Part shown: in pieces, positions 29,657-38,769 of the stretch
How positions within the stretch are numbered: the stretch's first letter is position 1
How the letters are laid out: each line of letters begins with the position of its first letter
The notes under the pieces: model-generated
Told to the model about the DNA's origin: nothing
The model's input: only the letters and a program-made list of their open reading frames with translations
Database searches by the model: none
Position numbers and translations under genes: made by a program
DNA from: Methylobacterium sp. FF17
Lineage (GTDB): Bacteria; Pseudomonadota; Alphaproteobacteria; Rhizobiales; Beijerinckiaceae
Assembly: GCF_025813715.1 (NCBI RefSeq)
Contig: NZ_CP107532.1
Location: 744,001-808,000, forward strand
DNA: 64,000 bases
Direction of reading: 5' to 3'

Positions 29657-31177
29657 TCACTGCATGAATTCCGGCGAGGACAGGAACAGCGTGTTCCAGT
29701 CCTGGGGCGAGACGGCCCGCGCGAGGGCGGCCCGGGTCGGGCCCGCGAGGGTCTCGGCCAGGGCGCCGAAGTAGAGGCCGTTCTGCAGGAGCGGAAAGGC
29801 GGGCTCCTCCCCGCCATCCGGCGTCGGCGCCTTGAACAGGCCGGCCGGGCCGGCCCCGATCTGGCGCGCGACCTCGAAGCGTGCCGTGAGCTGGCCGGGG
29901 CCGTTCCAGGCGGCCGCGTCGAGGGGATAGCCATCGGGCGTCGACCGGTTGAACAGCCCTTCGCCGAGCCGGTTCAGCCAGTTCTGGACCGGGCCGGTGT
30001 TCAGGATGACCCGGTCGTCATAGGCGAGCCGCACGGCCGACAGGACGTAGCGCATGGGATCCTTGAATCCGGTGCCGAGGGCGGCGGTGAAATCCGGATC
30101 GTGGACCAGGGCATCGAGGATGGCCGCGATCGCCCCGTCGGTGCGCGCGAAGACCGCGGCGAGACGCTCGACCAGGGCATCCGGCGGCGGCCGTCCCATC
30201 AGGTAGATGGCGATGCCGCGCGAGACGTTGCGGGCCGTGGCGGGATGCCGGCTCAGGATGTCCAGAGCCTGCCCGATCTCGGCAAAGCCCCGGCCCCGGA
30301 CGACCTGCCCGAGGAAGACCTTGTCGCCGTAATCGTGCCGGGCCGGGTTGAACAGGAACAGCCCCTTATGGACCACGTCGCCCGCCAGCACCGGCTTGAC
30401 GGCGGGCGGTTCGGGTCGCGTCGCGATGCCCGCCCCCGTGAGGATGCGCGCCAGTTCCTCGACGTCGCGCTGCGCGTAGCCGCCGCCGACACCGAGCGTG
30501 TGCAGTTCCATGAGTTCGCGGGCGTAGTTCTCGTTGATCCGGTTGGCGGCGTTCTCGGCATTGTCGAGGTAGCGCAGCATCGCCGGGTGCTCGAGCGTCG
30601 CGGCGAGGAGGTCGCGGAACCGGCCGAGGGCATGCGGGCGGATGGCGGTATCGACGTAATCGCCCACCAGCAGGCGCAGGTTGGCCTTGCCCTGATGGAC
30701 GTTGAAGCGGTTGAACCAGAACCAGGTCATGCGCTCCCGGACCTGATCCGGCGCATAGAGCGCGCGCAGGAGCGTGGCTGCGACCGATCGGCGATAGACC
30801 TCGCTGACGGCCTCCTGGTGAGCGGCCAGGGCCGCCCTGCGCGCGTCGAGGTCCGGCACCGCATTGGCCGCCCGCGCCTGCGCGTCGAGGGCGGCGATCC
30901 GCTCGCTCAGGTCGCCCTGCGGCCGCATGGCCTCGACCTGTGCCTCGGCCGCCGGCGGCAGGGGAGCGGGAGCCCCCTGCCGCAACTGCGCGGCGAGCCA
31001 GGCCTCGCGTCCCTGCGCCCTCAGCGCAGCGAAGCTCGTCGGGGTCGCGCCCCAGGTCAGGGCATCGAGGAGGCGCAGGTCGGCGGCGGGCGAAGCGCCG
31101 ACCGGGGCGGCACCCGACAGCAGGAGCGAGCCGAGCGCGACGGCCCGACACACCGAACCCCAACGCGAAACGGCCAC
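29657..31177 (-). CDS. Exported DUF1800 protein
   Basis: 506 residues from the GTG at 31177, which has GGAG nine bases upstream and gives a signal peptide (AVALGSLLLSGAAPVGAS). A frame open to 31549 is Arg/Pro-rich and antisense-like, so I rejected it. DUF1800 landmarks: LLDALTWGATP, RMTWFWFNRFNVHQGKANL, YLDNAENAANRINENYAREL, ELHTLGVGGGYAQRDVEELA, and FNPARHDYGDKVFLGQ. Function unknown; partner of DUF1501. Confidence 0.9.
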   Translation of the reverse strand: MAVSRWGSVCRAVALGSLLLSGAAPVGASPAADLRLLDALTWGATPTSFAALRAQGREAWLAAQLRQGAPAPLPPAAEAQVEAMRPQGDLSERIAALDAQARAANAVPDLDARRAALAAHQEAVSEVYRRSVAATLLRALYAPDQVRERMTWFWFNRFNVHQGKANLRLLVGDYVDTAIRPHALGRFRDLLAATLEHPAMLRYLDNAENAANRINENYARELMELHTLGVGGGYAQRDVEELARILTGAGIATRPEPPAVKPVLAGDVVHKGLFLFNPARHDYGDKVFLGQVVRGRGFAEIGQALDILSRHPATARNVSRGIAIYLMGRPPPDALVERLAAVFARTDGAIAAILDALVHDPDFTAALGTGFKDPMRYVLSAVRLAYDDRVILNTGPVQNWLNRLGEGLFNRSTPDGYPLDAAAWNGPGQLTARFEVARQIGAGPAGLFKAPTPDGGEEPAFPLLQNGLYFGALAETLAGPTRAALARAVSPQDWNTLFLSSPEFMQ

Positions 31178-31253
31178 GGGCGAATCTCCGGCGGATGACG
31201 GGGCCGCATGGCGCCACGCAAAGGTGGCGGCGCCATGGTCGCCCACGCCTCCG

Positions 31254-31808
31254 TTACTTCTTGGACTTGGCCGGTTTGGCGGACTTCGCCGCCTTGGCGG
31301 GCTTGGCTCCTTCCTTGGCTCCGTCCTTGCTGTCCGGATCTCTGACGTCGTGATCCTTGCCGTCCCAACTCGCCGCGAAGGCGGGGCTGCCGAGGGCGCG
31401 GGTGACCTTCGGCGCCCGGGCGACGGGCTTGCCGGCCTCGGGATCCTTGGGCTTCGGGGGCTTTCCGGCCGGCTTGCCCGTGGGCTCGGCCCCGCCGGCA
31501 AGCGCGGCGAGGTGACGGCGCAACGCATCGAGCGGCGCGGTCTTCGCATCGGGATAGTGCTTGTCGACGCGTGTCACGAGGCTGCGGGCCTCCGCCTCCG
31601 TGAGGCCGTCGACCACCAGGGCGAAGGGCTCCGCCCCGAGGCTGCCGTGCACGCGGCGCAGGCCGTCGAAGGTGAGGCCCTTGGCCTTCAGCTGCTTCAC
31701 CACGAGGGTGCGCGCAGTCTTGGCCAGTTCGGCGCGCAGGTCGGGGAACGCGTCCGGCGCCCGGGCGATGGCCCCGAGAACCGCGTAACCATCCACATCA
31801 AGTGCCAT
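31254..31808 (-). CDS. Unknown protein with Lys/Ala-rich tail, third gene of ParA operon
   Basis: 184 residues. About 1-105 look globular and mostly helical (YAVLGAIARAPDAFPDLRAE, LVVDGLTEAEARSLVTRVDK). I do not recognise a family. Residues 106-184 are low complexity, with Pro/Lys repeats and a final KPAKAAKSAKPAKSKK, the kind of basic tail seen in histone-H1-like or DNA-bridging proteins. The ATG lies inside the end of parA with an 11-nt overlap, so the two are translated together. DNA binding is suggested by the tail and context only. Confidence 0.75.
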   Translation of the reverse strand: MALDVDGYAVLGAIARAPDAFPDLRAELAKTARTLVVKQLKAKGLTFDGLRRVHGSLGAEPFALVVDGLTEAEARSLVTRVDKHYPDAKTAPLDALRRHLAALAGGAEPTGKPAGKPPKPKDPEAGKPVARAPKVTRALGSPAFAASWDGKDHDVRDPDSKDGAKEGAKPAKAAKSAKPAKSKK

Positions 31809-32715
31809 CGAAAACCCCCTTCACTTCCGCCACGAGCGGGATGAGGACATTGGAGACGTGCGCGCCGTACTTGCCCGAAAAGGTCGGCGGCACCTCGCGC
31901 GGCATCAGCGCCTCGGCCAGGGCCGCCGCCTGCGGGATGCGGGTCGCGAACAGGCGGATGCCCGCGTTCTTCGCCGCCGCTTCGGCCTGGAGCCGGGCGA
32001 GTGTCTGCTGGTGCTGGCGCACCTGCTGCTGGAAGCGCGTGACCAGGACATGGGGCGGGCGGGCCGGCGCGAGATGGCTGCCGCGCCGGCCGTTGTTGTT
32101 CCAGATGGTCTGGACGAAAGCGTCGAGTCCGTAGGTCGAGAGGTAGTCCGGGATCGAGGTGACGACCACGAGATCGGAGCCGCGCACCGCCACCTCGGTC
32201 ATCGGCGAGATGCCGGGGGCGCAGTCGAACAGGATGTAGTCGTAGCGCGCGGTGAGCGGCACGAACTCCTCCTGGAAGATCGTCGAGAGCTGCCCCTCGA
32301 TGGCGTGCATCGAGAAATTGCGGCCGGTCAATTCGTAGATGATTTCGCGCTCCACGAGGCGCAGGTAGGGACCGGCGGGCAGGAGCGAGACGGCCAGGGG
32401 CTCGTTCTGGTGCGTGGTGACGCTGACCTGATCGCGGATGCGCGGCGCCAGGGCCGGCTTGTCGCGGTTGATCAGCTTCAGGGCGAGGTAGGCTTCCAGC
32501 GTCCGCCCGCGGGCGATCATTTCCGCCAGCAGCGTCTCACCGGCGAGGCAGACGGAGACGCTGGCCTGCGGGTCGAGGTCGACCACCAGCACCGAGGCGC
32601 CGTCCGCCGCCAGGGCCTCGGCCAGCATGACCACCGTGGTGGTCTTGCCCACCCCGCCCTTCATGTTCGCCACGGCGATGAGACGACCCGGACCCTGCCG
32701 AACTGCCTTGCTCAT
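31798..32715 (-). CDS. ParA-like Walker ATPase
   Basis: 305-residue deviant-Walker ATPase of the ParA/MinD superfamily. The Walker A motif KGGVGKTT is at about 19-26 with the signature Lys, followed by LVVDLDPQAS near 44-53 (Walker A') and the switch-II region YILFDCAPGISPMTE. The remainder (about 190-305) is longer than in short ParA proteins and has a Gln-rich helix (RFQQQVRQHQQTLARLQAEA). There is no ParB gene and no parS-like repeat nearby, so ordinary partition is unlikely. Middle gene of a three-gene operon with a nuclease-like protein upstream (52 nt) and a basic-tailed protein downstream (11-nt overlap). Confidence 0.88.
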   Translation of the reverse strand: MSKAVRQGPGRLIAVANMKGGVGKTTTVVMLAEALAADGASVLVVDLDPQASVSVCLAGETLLAEMIARGRTLEAYLALKLINRDKPALAPRIRDQVSVTTHQNEPLAVSLLPAGPYLRLVEREIIYELTGRNFSMHAIEGQLSTIFQEEFVPLTARYDYILFDCAPGISPMTEVAVRGSDLVVVTSIPDYLSTYGLDAFVQTIWNNNGRRGSHLAPARPPHVLVTRFQQQVRQHQQTLARLQAEAAAKNAGIRLFATRIPQAAALAEALMPREVPPTFSGKYGAHVSNVLIPLVAEVKGVFDGT

Positions 32716-32767
32716 GGACGGGCCTCCCTCCTGGGCATGCCCTCCGGCCCGTGATGTGCCCTGCTGC

Positions 32768-33577
32768 TCATGCCCGCTGCTCCCGCAAAGCCAGTTCCAG
32801 CCGTTTCCGGTTCGCGGCGGTCAGCCGCGATTCGAGGAATCCGTCGATGATCGCGTGCGCCGTGGCCTTGCGGACGGGATCCACCAGGATCTCGGCGTTC
32901 TCCGGGGCCCTCGGGTCGCGCAGGCGGATGAGGCCGATGCCGTGCGCCTCGCATTGCGCGGCGATCTCGCCGAGGCGCGCCTCCGCCCGCGCGCCCTCCC
33001 GCAGGTGCCAGACGAGGTGGCCGAAATGGGTGAAGCGGGTCTGGGCCAGGGCTTCGTGGACGGCCTGGACCGTCCCGCCGGCCTCCGTTTTCAGCTCGAA
33101 GGCGTGGACATCCACCTGCGCCCCCGGCAGCAGGCGAAACCGCATCGCCGAAACCAGGATGAAGTCCGGACGGGCCCATTGTCCCTGCCGGGGCCCGAGG
33201 GCCGAAGTGTCCTGCACGAGGCAGAGGTTGTCGCCGAGATCGAGGCCTTTTCGGAACGTGCCTTCGAGATAGGCCTGGAGCGGCGCCATCAGGCGCGCCT
33301 CGGGCCAGCGCGCGTCCGGATCGGCGGCGGGCGCCTCGGGGATGGCGACCTCGGCCACGGTGAGGAAGATCTGGCCTCCCTGCCCGCGCAGCCGGCCGAT
33401 CCGCCCTTCGGCCAGGAGTCGGTCGCGGGCGGCGAAATAGGTTTCCTGGTCGATGGGCCGCTCGCAGGCGCGGGCCAGCATCGCGCGCATCACGCGGTTC
33501 AGCACCGGGGTGCCGTCACCGGGCAGCAGGTTCAGGATGCGGTCGGCAAGATCGAGCGGATCGTCGTCGGGTCCCAT
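32768..33577 (-). CDS. Winged-helix plus PD-(D/E)XK nuclease-like protein
   Basis: 269 residues, not a family I can name. About 8-75 read as a winged helix (ADRILNLLPGDGTPVLNRVM with the wing GRIGRLRGQGGQIFLT). The second half fits the restriction-endonuclease fold: Glu94 in the helix before the core, Asp138 in RPDFILV, then Glu161-x-Lys163 in HAFELKTE, and Gln179 in a helix (EALAQTRFTHFGHLVW). The order Glu, PD, ExK, Gln is the full active-site pattern. It is the first gene of an operon with a ParA ATPase. The start at 33577 (ATG) is preferred over an upstream frame to 33640. A nuclease role is inferred from motifs only. Confidence 0.75.
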   Translation of the reverse strand: MGPDDDPLDLADRILNLLPGDGTPVLNRVMRAMLARACERPIDQETYFAARDRLLAEGRIGRLRGQGGQIFLTVAEVAIPEAPAADPDARWPEARLMAPLQAYLEGTFRKGLDLGDNLCLVQDTSALGPRQGQWARPDFILVSAMRFRLLPGAQVDVHAFELKTEAGGTVQAVHEALAQTRFTHFGHLVWHLREGARAEARLGEIAAQCEAHGIGLIRLRDPRAPENAEILVDPVRKATAHAIIDGFLESRLTAANRKRLELALREQRA

Positions 33578-33755
33578 GAAACTCGCACGTGCATCCGGCG
33601 CGCGACGCCCGTTCTGCGCGAGACCATAGGATAGCGGCAATCCGACGTCTGGCCAGGGCCGAAGGGGTCGGAACGCCGATTTCCCTGTTAGCAGCCGAGG
33701 TCCAATTGAAAGCCAAGGACCCGACCGGAGGCGAAGCGTCCGGCCGGGACGAGCC

Positions 33756-34403
33756 TCAGCGGCCGAAGATACCCTTCAGGAACTGGGCCGTGCGGTTGCG
33801 CTTCTTCTTGCGCTCGAGTTCGCTGGCGTCCTTGACCCAGGCGACCTGGACGACGCGGCGCTCGCCCTCGAAGGGCTCGTGGCCGTGCCAGGAATTGTCG
33901 GCCCGCAGGAACGCGAACATCGTCCCCATGGTGGGGGGCACCTCGACGGCGAAGGGCTCGTAGTTCTTGCCGTCGTAGAGCACCCGCAGGCGGCCGGCCG
34001 TCGGTGCATCCCAGGCGTCGTTCATGTAGATCAGCATCGTCATCACCTTGGACGGGCCATCGGTGTGGATCGAGCCGTATTTCGGCTGGCTGCGCTTCAT
34101 GATCGTGGTGAGGCGCGGGCAGGAGACGAGGTCGATGCCGAACTTCTCGCCCATGATCCGGGAGAATTCGTCGCTCTCCAGTTCCTCGATGAGGGCCTTG
34201 AAGCGGCCCTTCAGCGCGACCTCGTCCACCGTGAGGTAGCCGGGCTTGGCGATCGCCGGGAAATCCTCCCGGATCGCATCGACGGCGTCGGCCTTCAGCA
34301 CGTCGTTGCCGAGGAAGAAGCTGTAGGGCTCGCGCGACACCGGGGCGGCGCGCACGGCATCGAGGTTGAGGATCGACAATCCCGGGTTCGCGGCAGCGGT
34401 CAT
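33756..34403 (-). CDS. 2-oxoglutarate/Fe(II)-dependent oxygenase
   Basis: 215-residue enzyme of the 2OG-FeII_Oxy family. The iron ligands are the His and Asp in SIHTDGPSK and the distal His in NSWHGHEP; the 2-oxoglutarate Arg is likely in FEGERRVVQVAW. Residues 185-215 are basic. A much longer open frame upstream (to 34997) lacks family character. Divergent from a small secreted protein gene. Substrate unknown; relatives hydroxylate proteins, small metabolites or surface sugars. Confidence 0.85.
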   Translation of the reverse strand: MTAAANPGLSILNLDAVRAAPVSREPYSFFLGNDVLKADAVDAIREDFPAIAKPGYLTVDEVALKGRFKALIEELESDEFSRIMGEKFGIDLVSCPRLTTIMKRSQPKYGSIHTDGPSKVMTMLIYMNDAWDAPTAGRLRVLYDGKNYEPFAVEVPPTMGTMFAFLRADNSWHGHEPFEGERRVVQVAWVKDASELERKKKRNRTAQFLKGIFGR

Positions 34404-34598
34404 GGCTCTGACGGATGTCCGTTCGGGCGGAACCGGGGCCTCGGCCGACGGTCGCGCGCTGGGTGGGGCGCCCCGACGGAGCGCAATCCCGGTGGATAGA
34501 GCCCCCGATTGCGGCGAGCGGACGGCAACCCCTTTCCGCCTCATACGTAAACTGCCATGCTTGACTCGACTGAAACGTAAGAAGCGGCGCCGAGTATC

Positions 34599-34898
34599 GT
34601 GACGAGACGCCTCGCACTCGCCATCTGCGTCGCCTTCGCAACGCCGGCCGGTGCCCAGAGCCCCCTCCCCGCGCCCCAACGCCTGACCTGCGCCGACGCC
34701 ATGGCCCTGGTGAAGGGCAAGGGCTCCGTCCTGATCAGTCCCGGCGGCGGCGGAATGCCCGAGCGCTTCGTACGGGACCGCAGCCAGTGCAATCTGAGCG
34801 AGATCGCCGAGTTGCGCTTCGTGCCAACCCGCGACAATCCGGAATGCCCCATCGGCTATCGCTGCCGGGAGCCGGAATTCAGCGATTGGGACTGGTAG
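34599..34898 (+). CDS. Small secreted Cys-containing protein of unknown function
   Basis: 99 residues from the GTG at 34599. The signal peptide (about 1-19, ending GAQ) leaves a mature protein of 80 residues with four cysteines (TCADAMALV, QCNLSE, ECPIGYRC), probably two disulfides. Begins divergent from the 2OG oxygenase gene, with a 195-nt gap for promoters. I do not recognise a family. Confidence 0.7.
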   Translation: MTRRLALAICVAFATPAGAQSPLPAPQRLTCADAMALVKGKGSVLISPGGGGMPERFVRDRSQCNLSEIAELRFVPTRDNPECPIGYRCREPEFSDWDW

Positions 34899-35016
34899 CG
34901 CGCGACCGCCGGCCACCCAATCCCGCCACGTTCTCGCCACGGCGCGCCTGCAATGCCGGGCGCAATCCGTGCCCTTCCGGCACCCGACGACAATCATCCG
35001 AGACAGGGAGACGCGC

Positions 35017-37128
35017 GTGGCCGCATTGAGGACGGGCCTCGGCCTGCAGGCGGCGGTGACGGCGCTGTTCGCGCTGGTGCTGCTGATCGCGCCCGGCGAG
35101 GCGGCACCGCTCTACGTTTCCCTGAGCGGGTTTGCCATGGCGGGCATCCTGCTCGCCTCGGGTCGGCTCTCGGCCTACCTCAAGGTCTTCGTCTCGGTCT
35201 ACGGCATCGGCTACCTGTTCCTGGCCGGGGCCAAGCAGCTCGCGGCGCTCGGTCTGCTGCCGCCGACGCTCGCCGCCCTGCTGCCCCCGAGCTTCGCCGC
35301 CACCGGCGCCGTGGTCTTCGCCGGAATCGTTCTGGCGATCTCGCACCTCGAACCCATCCGCGCGATCACACTCATCGCCGACCCGTACTTCGCCACGAAG
35401 GACAAGCCGACGCGGGAGATCGGGCCGTTCCGCCTGTTCGGCTCCACCGAGGGCAAGATCGGCCAGCGCCTGGTCGCGCTCTCGATCTTCATCACCTTCG
35501 CGCAGGTCGCCCTGCAGCTTCGCCTGAACTTCTGGTTCCGCGACCTCTTCAACGCGCTGCAGGAATATAACGCCGACGCGTTCTGGTATCAGCTCGTCTG
35601 GGTGTTCACGCCCCTCGCCACGATCTGGGTCGTGGTCGGCATGTTCGACACCTTCGTCGACGCCTCCCTGCATATCCGCTGGCGCACCTGGCTCACCCGC
35701 AGCTTCTACGGCCGCTGGCTGGATGCCGGCACGCATTACCGCGTGCCCTTCACGGACGAGCACGCGGACAACCCGGACCAGCGCATTCAGAGCGACGTGA
35801 ACCTGTTCATCTCACAGACCACGACGCTCTCGATCCGGCTCCTGTCCCAGGCCGCGACCCTGGTCTCCTTCATGGTCATCCTGTGGGGCCTGTCGCGCGA
35901 CTTCGTGCTGCCCTTCACCGACACGGTGGTCCCGGGCTTCCTGGTCTGGCTCGTGGTCGGCTACGCCGTCATCGGCACCTGGCTCACGCATGTGATCGGC
36001 CGCCCGCTGATCGGGCTCGACTTCCGGCAGGAGAAGGTCGAGGCGGATTTCCGGTTCTCGCTGGCCCGCACCCGTATCTACGGCGAGCAGATCGCGCTCC
36101 TGCGCGGCGAGCGCGCCGAGACGGTACGCCTCGGCACACTCTTCCACGCCATCATCGACAATTACATCGGCATCATCATTCGGCGGATCAAGCTCGGCAG
36201 CTTCACCCTGTCCTACAGCCAGATCAGCGTCGTCTTCCCCTACATCCTGGCGGCGCCCTCCTACTTCCTGAAGAAGATCACCCTCGGCCAGTTCCAGCAG
36301 ACCGGCGACGCCTTCAGCAGCGTTCAGTCCTCGCTGTCGTTCTTCATCAATTCCTACGTGACGATCGCGGCCTACCGGGCCAACACCAACCGCCTCTCCT
36401 CCTTCAAGCGGGCGATGACCAAGGCCGAGGCCATCGGCGGCACAGGCGAGGGCCTGTTCCAGGGCAACGAGACCCGGGGCGACGTCACCGCCACGAAGCT
36501 CAGCCTCGGCCTGCCGGACGGGCGCGAGATCGTCAGCGCCGACACGCTCACGATCGCCAAGGGCGGCGCGACCCTGCTCACCGGCCCCTCGGGCTCGGGC
36601 AAGTCGACGCTGTTTCGCGCCATCGCGGGCATCTGGCCCTTCGGCAAGGGCCGGATCGACCTGCCCAAGGGGCAATCGGCCCTGGTGCTGCCGCAGCGGC
36701 CCTACATTCCGCTCGGAACCCTGCGCGGCGCGGTGGCCTACCCGAACACCACCGACATGTACCCCGACGCGGCGATCCGCGACGCGCTGATCGCCGCGCA
36801 GCTGCCGGCGCTCGCCGACCGCCTCGACGAGGTCGATGCCTGGGACCAGCGCCTCTCGGGGGGCGAGCAGCAGCGCCTCGCGATCGCCCGCGCGGTCCTC
36901 GCCAAACCCGACTGGCTGTTCCTCGACGAATCCACCGCCGCCCTCGACGAGCCGAGCGAGGCCTCGATCTACCGGATGCTGCGCGAACGCCTGCCCGGCA
37001 CCACCATCGTGTCGATCGGCCACCGCTCGACCCTGCACGGACTGCACGACCGGCGCCTCGACATGCAGCCCGCCTCGGATGGGCGGTTCGTGCCCCGCGC
37101 GGTGCCCTCCCCCGTCCCGGCCGAGTAG
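35017..37128 (+). CDS. ABC transporter, fused permease and ATPase (SbmA/BacA-like, YddA type)
   Basis: 703-residue half-transporter. Unusually, it has extra N-terminal hydrophobic helices (about 5-120), then the SbmA/BacA-like membrane domain (WFRDLFNALQEYNADAFW; NPDQRIQSDVNLF), then a nucleotide-binding domain. The NBD has Walker A GPSGSGKST near 523-531, signature LSGGEQQR near 613 and Walker B WLFLDEST. YddA/Rv1819c-type exporters or importers of peptides and vitamin B12 share this plan. Start: GTG 35017 has AGGGAG six bases upstream; a GTG at 34969 in frame would add 16 residues. Substrate open. Confidence 0.9.
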   Translation: MAALRTGLGLQAAVTALFALVLLIAPGEAAPLYVSLSGFAMAGILLASGRLSAYLKVFVSVYGIGYLFLAGAKQLAALGLLPPTLAALLPPSFAATGAVVFAGIVLAISHLEPIRAITLIADPYFATKDKPTREIGPFRLFGSTEGKIGQRLVALSIFITFAQVALQLRLNFWFRDLFNALQEYNADAFWYQLVWVFTPLATIWVVVGMFDTFVDASLHIRWRTWLTRSFYGRWLDAGTHYRVPFTDEHADNPDQRIQSDVNLFISQTTTLSIRLLSQAATLVSFMVILWGLSRDFVLPFTDTVVPGFLVWLVVGYAVIGTWLTHVIGRPLIGLDFRQEKVEADFRFSLARTRIYGEQIALLRGERAETVRLGTLFHAIIDNYIGIIIRRIKLGSFTLSYSQISVVFPYILAAPSYFLKKITLGQFQQTGDAFSSVQSSLSFFINSYVTIAAYRANTNRLSSFKRAMTKAEAIGGTGEGLFQGNETRGDVTATKLSLGLPDGREIVSADTLTIAKGGATLLTGPSGSGKSTLFRAIAGIWPFGKGRIDLPKGQSALVLPQRPYIPLGTLRGAVAYPNTTDMYPDAAIRDALIAAQLPALADRLDEVDAWDQRLSGGEQQRLAIARAVLAKPDWLFLDESTAALDEPSEASIYRMLRERLPGTTIVSIGHRSTLHGLHDRRLDMQPASDGRFVPRAVPSPVPAE

Positions 37129-37140
37129 GCCTCCCGGGCT

Positions 37141-37857
37141 TCAGCGCAGGAACGTCACCGCGAGCGGCGCCAGGATCGCGGTGAGGAAGGCGTTGAAGCC
37201 CAGCGCGATGCCCGCGAAGGCACCCGCCACCTCGTTGACCTGGAAGGCCCGCGCGGTGCCGACCCCGTGGGCGGCGAGCCCGGCCGCGAAGCCGCGTGCA
37301 CGCATGTCCCGGATGCGCAGGGCGTTCATCAGGGGGGTCACCAGGATGCCGCCTGTCATGCCGGTGAGCATCACGATCACCGCCGCCAGGGTCGGGTCGC
37401 CGCCGAGCGTCTGCGCGATGCCCATGGCGACGCCGGTGGTGACGGATTTTGGCGCCAGCGAGACGATGATGTCGCGGGGGATCCCGAAGGCACGCCCCAG
37501 GAGCAGCGCCGAGGTCAGCGCCACCACCGACCCGACCACCAGGGCGGCCAGCATCGGTGCCAGGGCGCGCAGGACCGTGGCGCGATACTCGTAGAGCGGG
37601 ATCGCCAGGGCCACGGTGGCGGGCCCGAGCAGGAAGTGGACGAACTGCGCCCCCTCGAAATACGTCGCGTAGGGGGTCTTCGTCGTCTCCAGAACGGTGG
37701 CGGTGAGGGCGATCGCGATCAGCACCGGATTCGCGAGGGGGTGGCGCCGCGTCGCCTGCGCGATCCGGTCGGCGATCACGTAGGCCAGCAGGGTCACGGT
37801 CAACCACAGCAGCGGCGTGCGCGAGAGATAGACCCAGACCGCGAAGTCTCCGGTCAT
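37141..37857 (-). CDS. lrgB: LrgB family membrane protein
   Basis: 238 residues, about seven hydrophobic helices, with LrgB marks: VLIAIALTATVLETTKTPYATYFEGAQFVHFLLG in segments, LAPKSVTTGVAMGIAQTLGG and GFAAGLAAHGVGTARAF. LrgAB/CidAB proteins were seen as holin-like in staphylococci and as glycolate or pyruvate transporters (PlgG) in plants and bacilli. A glycolate role would suit the glcEF genes in the same window but is speculation. The start overlaps the lrgA stop by 4 nt. Convergent with the ABC transporter gene. Confidence 0.9.
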   Translation of the reverse strand: MTGDFAVWVYLSRTPLLWLTVTLLAYVIADRIAQATRRHPLANPVLIAIALTATVLETTKTPYATYFEGAQFVHFLLGPATVALAIPLYEYRATVLRALAPMLAALVVGSVVALTSALLLGRAFGIPRDIIVSLAPKSVTTGVAMGIAQTLGGDPTLAAVIVMLTGMTGGILVTPLMNALRIRDMRARGFAAGLAAHGVGTARAFQVNEVAGAFAGIALGFNAFLTAILAPLAVTFLR

Positions 37858-38282
37858 GGGCGTGCCTCGGGCCCGGAATCCTGCCGAGCGTCGGGCTTGG
37901 CCTTGGCGAGCCAGCGCGAGACCGCCACGAAGGTCAGCGCGGTGGCGGCCAGCGTCGTCAGCGTCGAGACCAGGACGATCACGGCCAGCGCCACTCCGTG
38001 CACCGCGAGCACGTCGAGGCGTCCGACGATGCCCGCCCCCGCCGGCACGAACATCAGCGACAGGTTGGCGAGCAGGCCCTTGCCGGTGCCCTCCAGGCGC
38101 CCGTCCACCAGGGCCGGCGCCAGCACGCGCGGGGCGAGGCGCGGCGCCCGGTCGCGCAGGACCAGGAACAGCAGCAGGAGGGCCATGCCGATGAGGGGGC
38201 CCGGCAGCGGAAGGCCCGTCGCCCGCGCCAGGGCCTCGCCGATGAGCTGCGCCAGGAGGATCAGGGTCAGGCAGAGGATCAT
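37854..38282 (-). CDS. lrgA: CidA/LrgA family membrane protein
   Basis: 142 residues and four hydrophobic segments. The family core GLPLPGPLIGMALLLLFLV and LLANLSLMFVPAGAGIV is intact, and the C-terminus is charged. Partner of LrgB, coupled by the 4-nt overlap ATGA. It starts 13 nt after the TerB-like gene ends, so three genes may share a transcript. Confidence 0.9.
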   Translation of the reverse strand: MILCLTLILLAQLIGEALARATGLPLPGPLIGMALLLLFLVLRDRAPRLAPRVLAPALVDGRLEGTGKGLLANLSLMFVPAGAGIVGRLDVLAVHGVALAVIVLVSTLTTLAATALTFVAVSRWLAKAKPDARQDSGPEARP

Positions 38283-38295
38283 CGCGGCGGCGCGC

Positions 38296-38769
38296 TCAGC
38301 TCAGGGCCACCCGCCCCTCGGCGGCGGTGCGGCGGGCTTCGCCGATGGCCGCCTCGTCGAGGCCGAGCAGGCCGCCGAGGCGCCAGACCAGCGCCTCCTC
38401 GAATTCGTGCACGCTGCCGTCGGCCCCGGCCACGGACCAGGCCATGGCGAGGAGGCGGGCGCGCCGGTCCGGCCCGACCTCGTGGCCGATCATCTCCACG
38501 AGTTGCGCCATGTCGCGGGTCTGCGCGTCGAACGCGGCCGCCCGGGCGATCAGGGCCTCGGCCTCGGCCCGTGTTTCGACGAAGCGCCCCTCCACCAGCC
38601 GGGCGAGGCGCTCGCTCTCCTCCGGCGCCAGCACCCCGTCGGCGCGGGCCACGTGCACGAGGAGCGCGATGGCGGCCAGACGCTCGTCCGCCACCTCGGC
38701 GGCGGCGTCGTGCCCGCCGATCCCGAAGGCGTCGGCAGCGTAGGCGCGGAGGCGGGCGATCAGCGACAT
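38296..38769 (-). CDS. TerB-like domain protein
   Basis: 157-residue helical protein. The repeated pattern ALLVHVARADGVLAPEESERL and AWSVAGADGSVHEFEEALVWRLGGLLGL is that of TerB/DjlA-N domains, with the conserved Asp-Gly and Glu residues thought to bind metal. These domains occur in tellurite-resistance and membrane-stress modules, but no other ter gene is here. An open frame reaches 39021 on the same strand; the ATG at 38769 fits the family start. Confidence 0.85.
   Translation of the reverse strand: MSLIARLRAYAADAFGIGGHDAAAEVADERLAAIALLVHVARADGVLAPEESERLARLVEGRFVETRAEAEALIARAAAFDAQTRDMAQLVEMIGHEVGPDRRARLLAMAWSVAGADGSVHEFEEALVWRLGGLLGLDEAAIGEARRTAAEGRVALS

Noticed and set aside
31798..32715. 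Plasmid or chromosome partition locus based on ParA
   Set aside because: No ParB gene and no parS-like repeats are visible around it; the neighbours are a nuclease-like and a basic-tailed protein.
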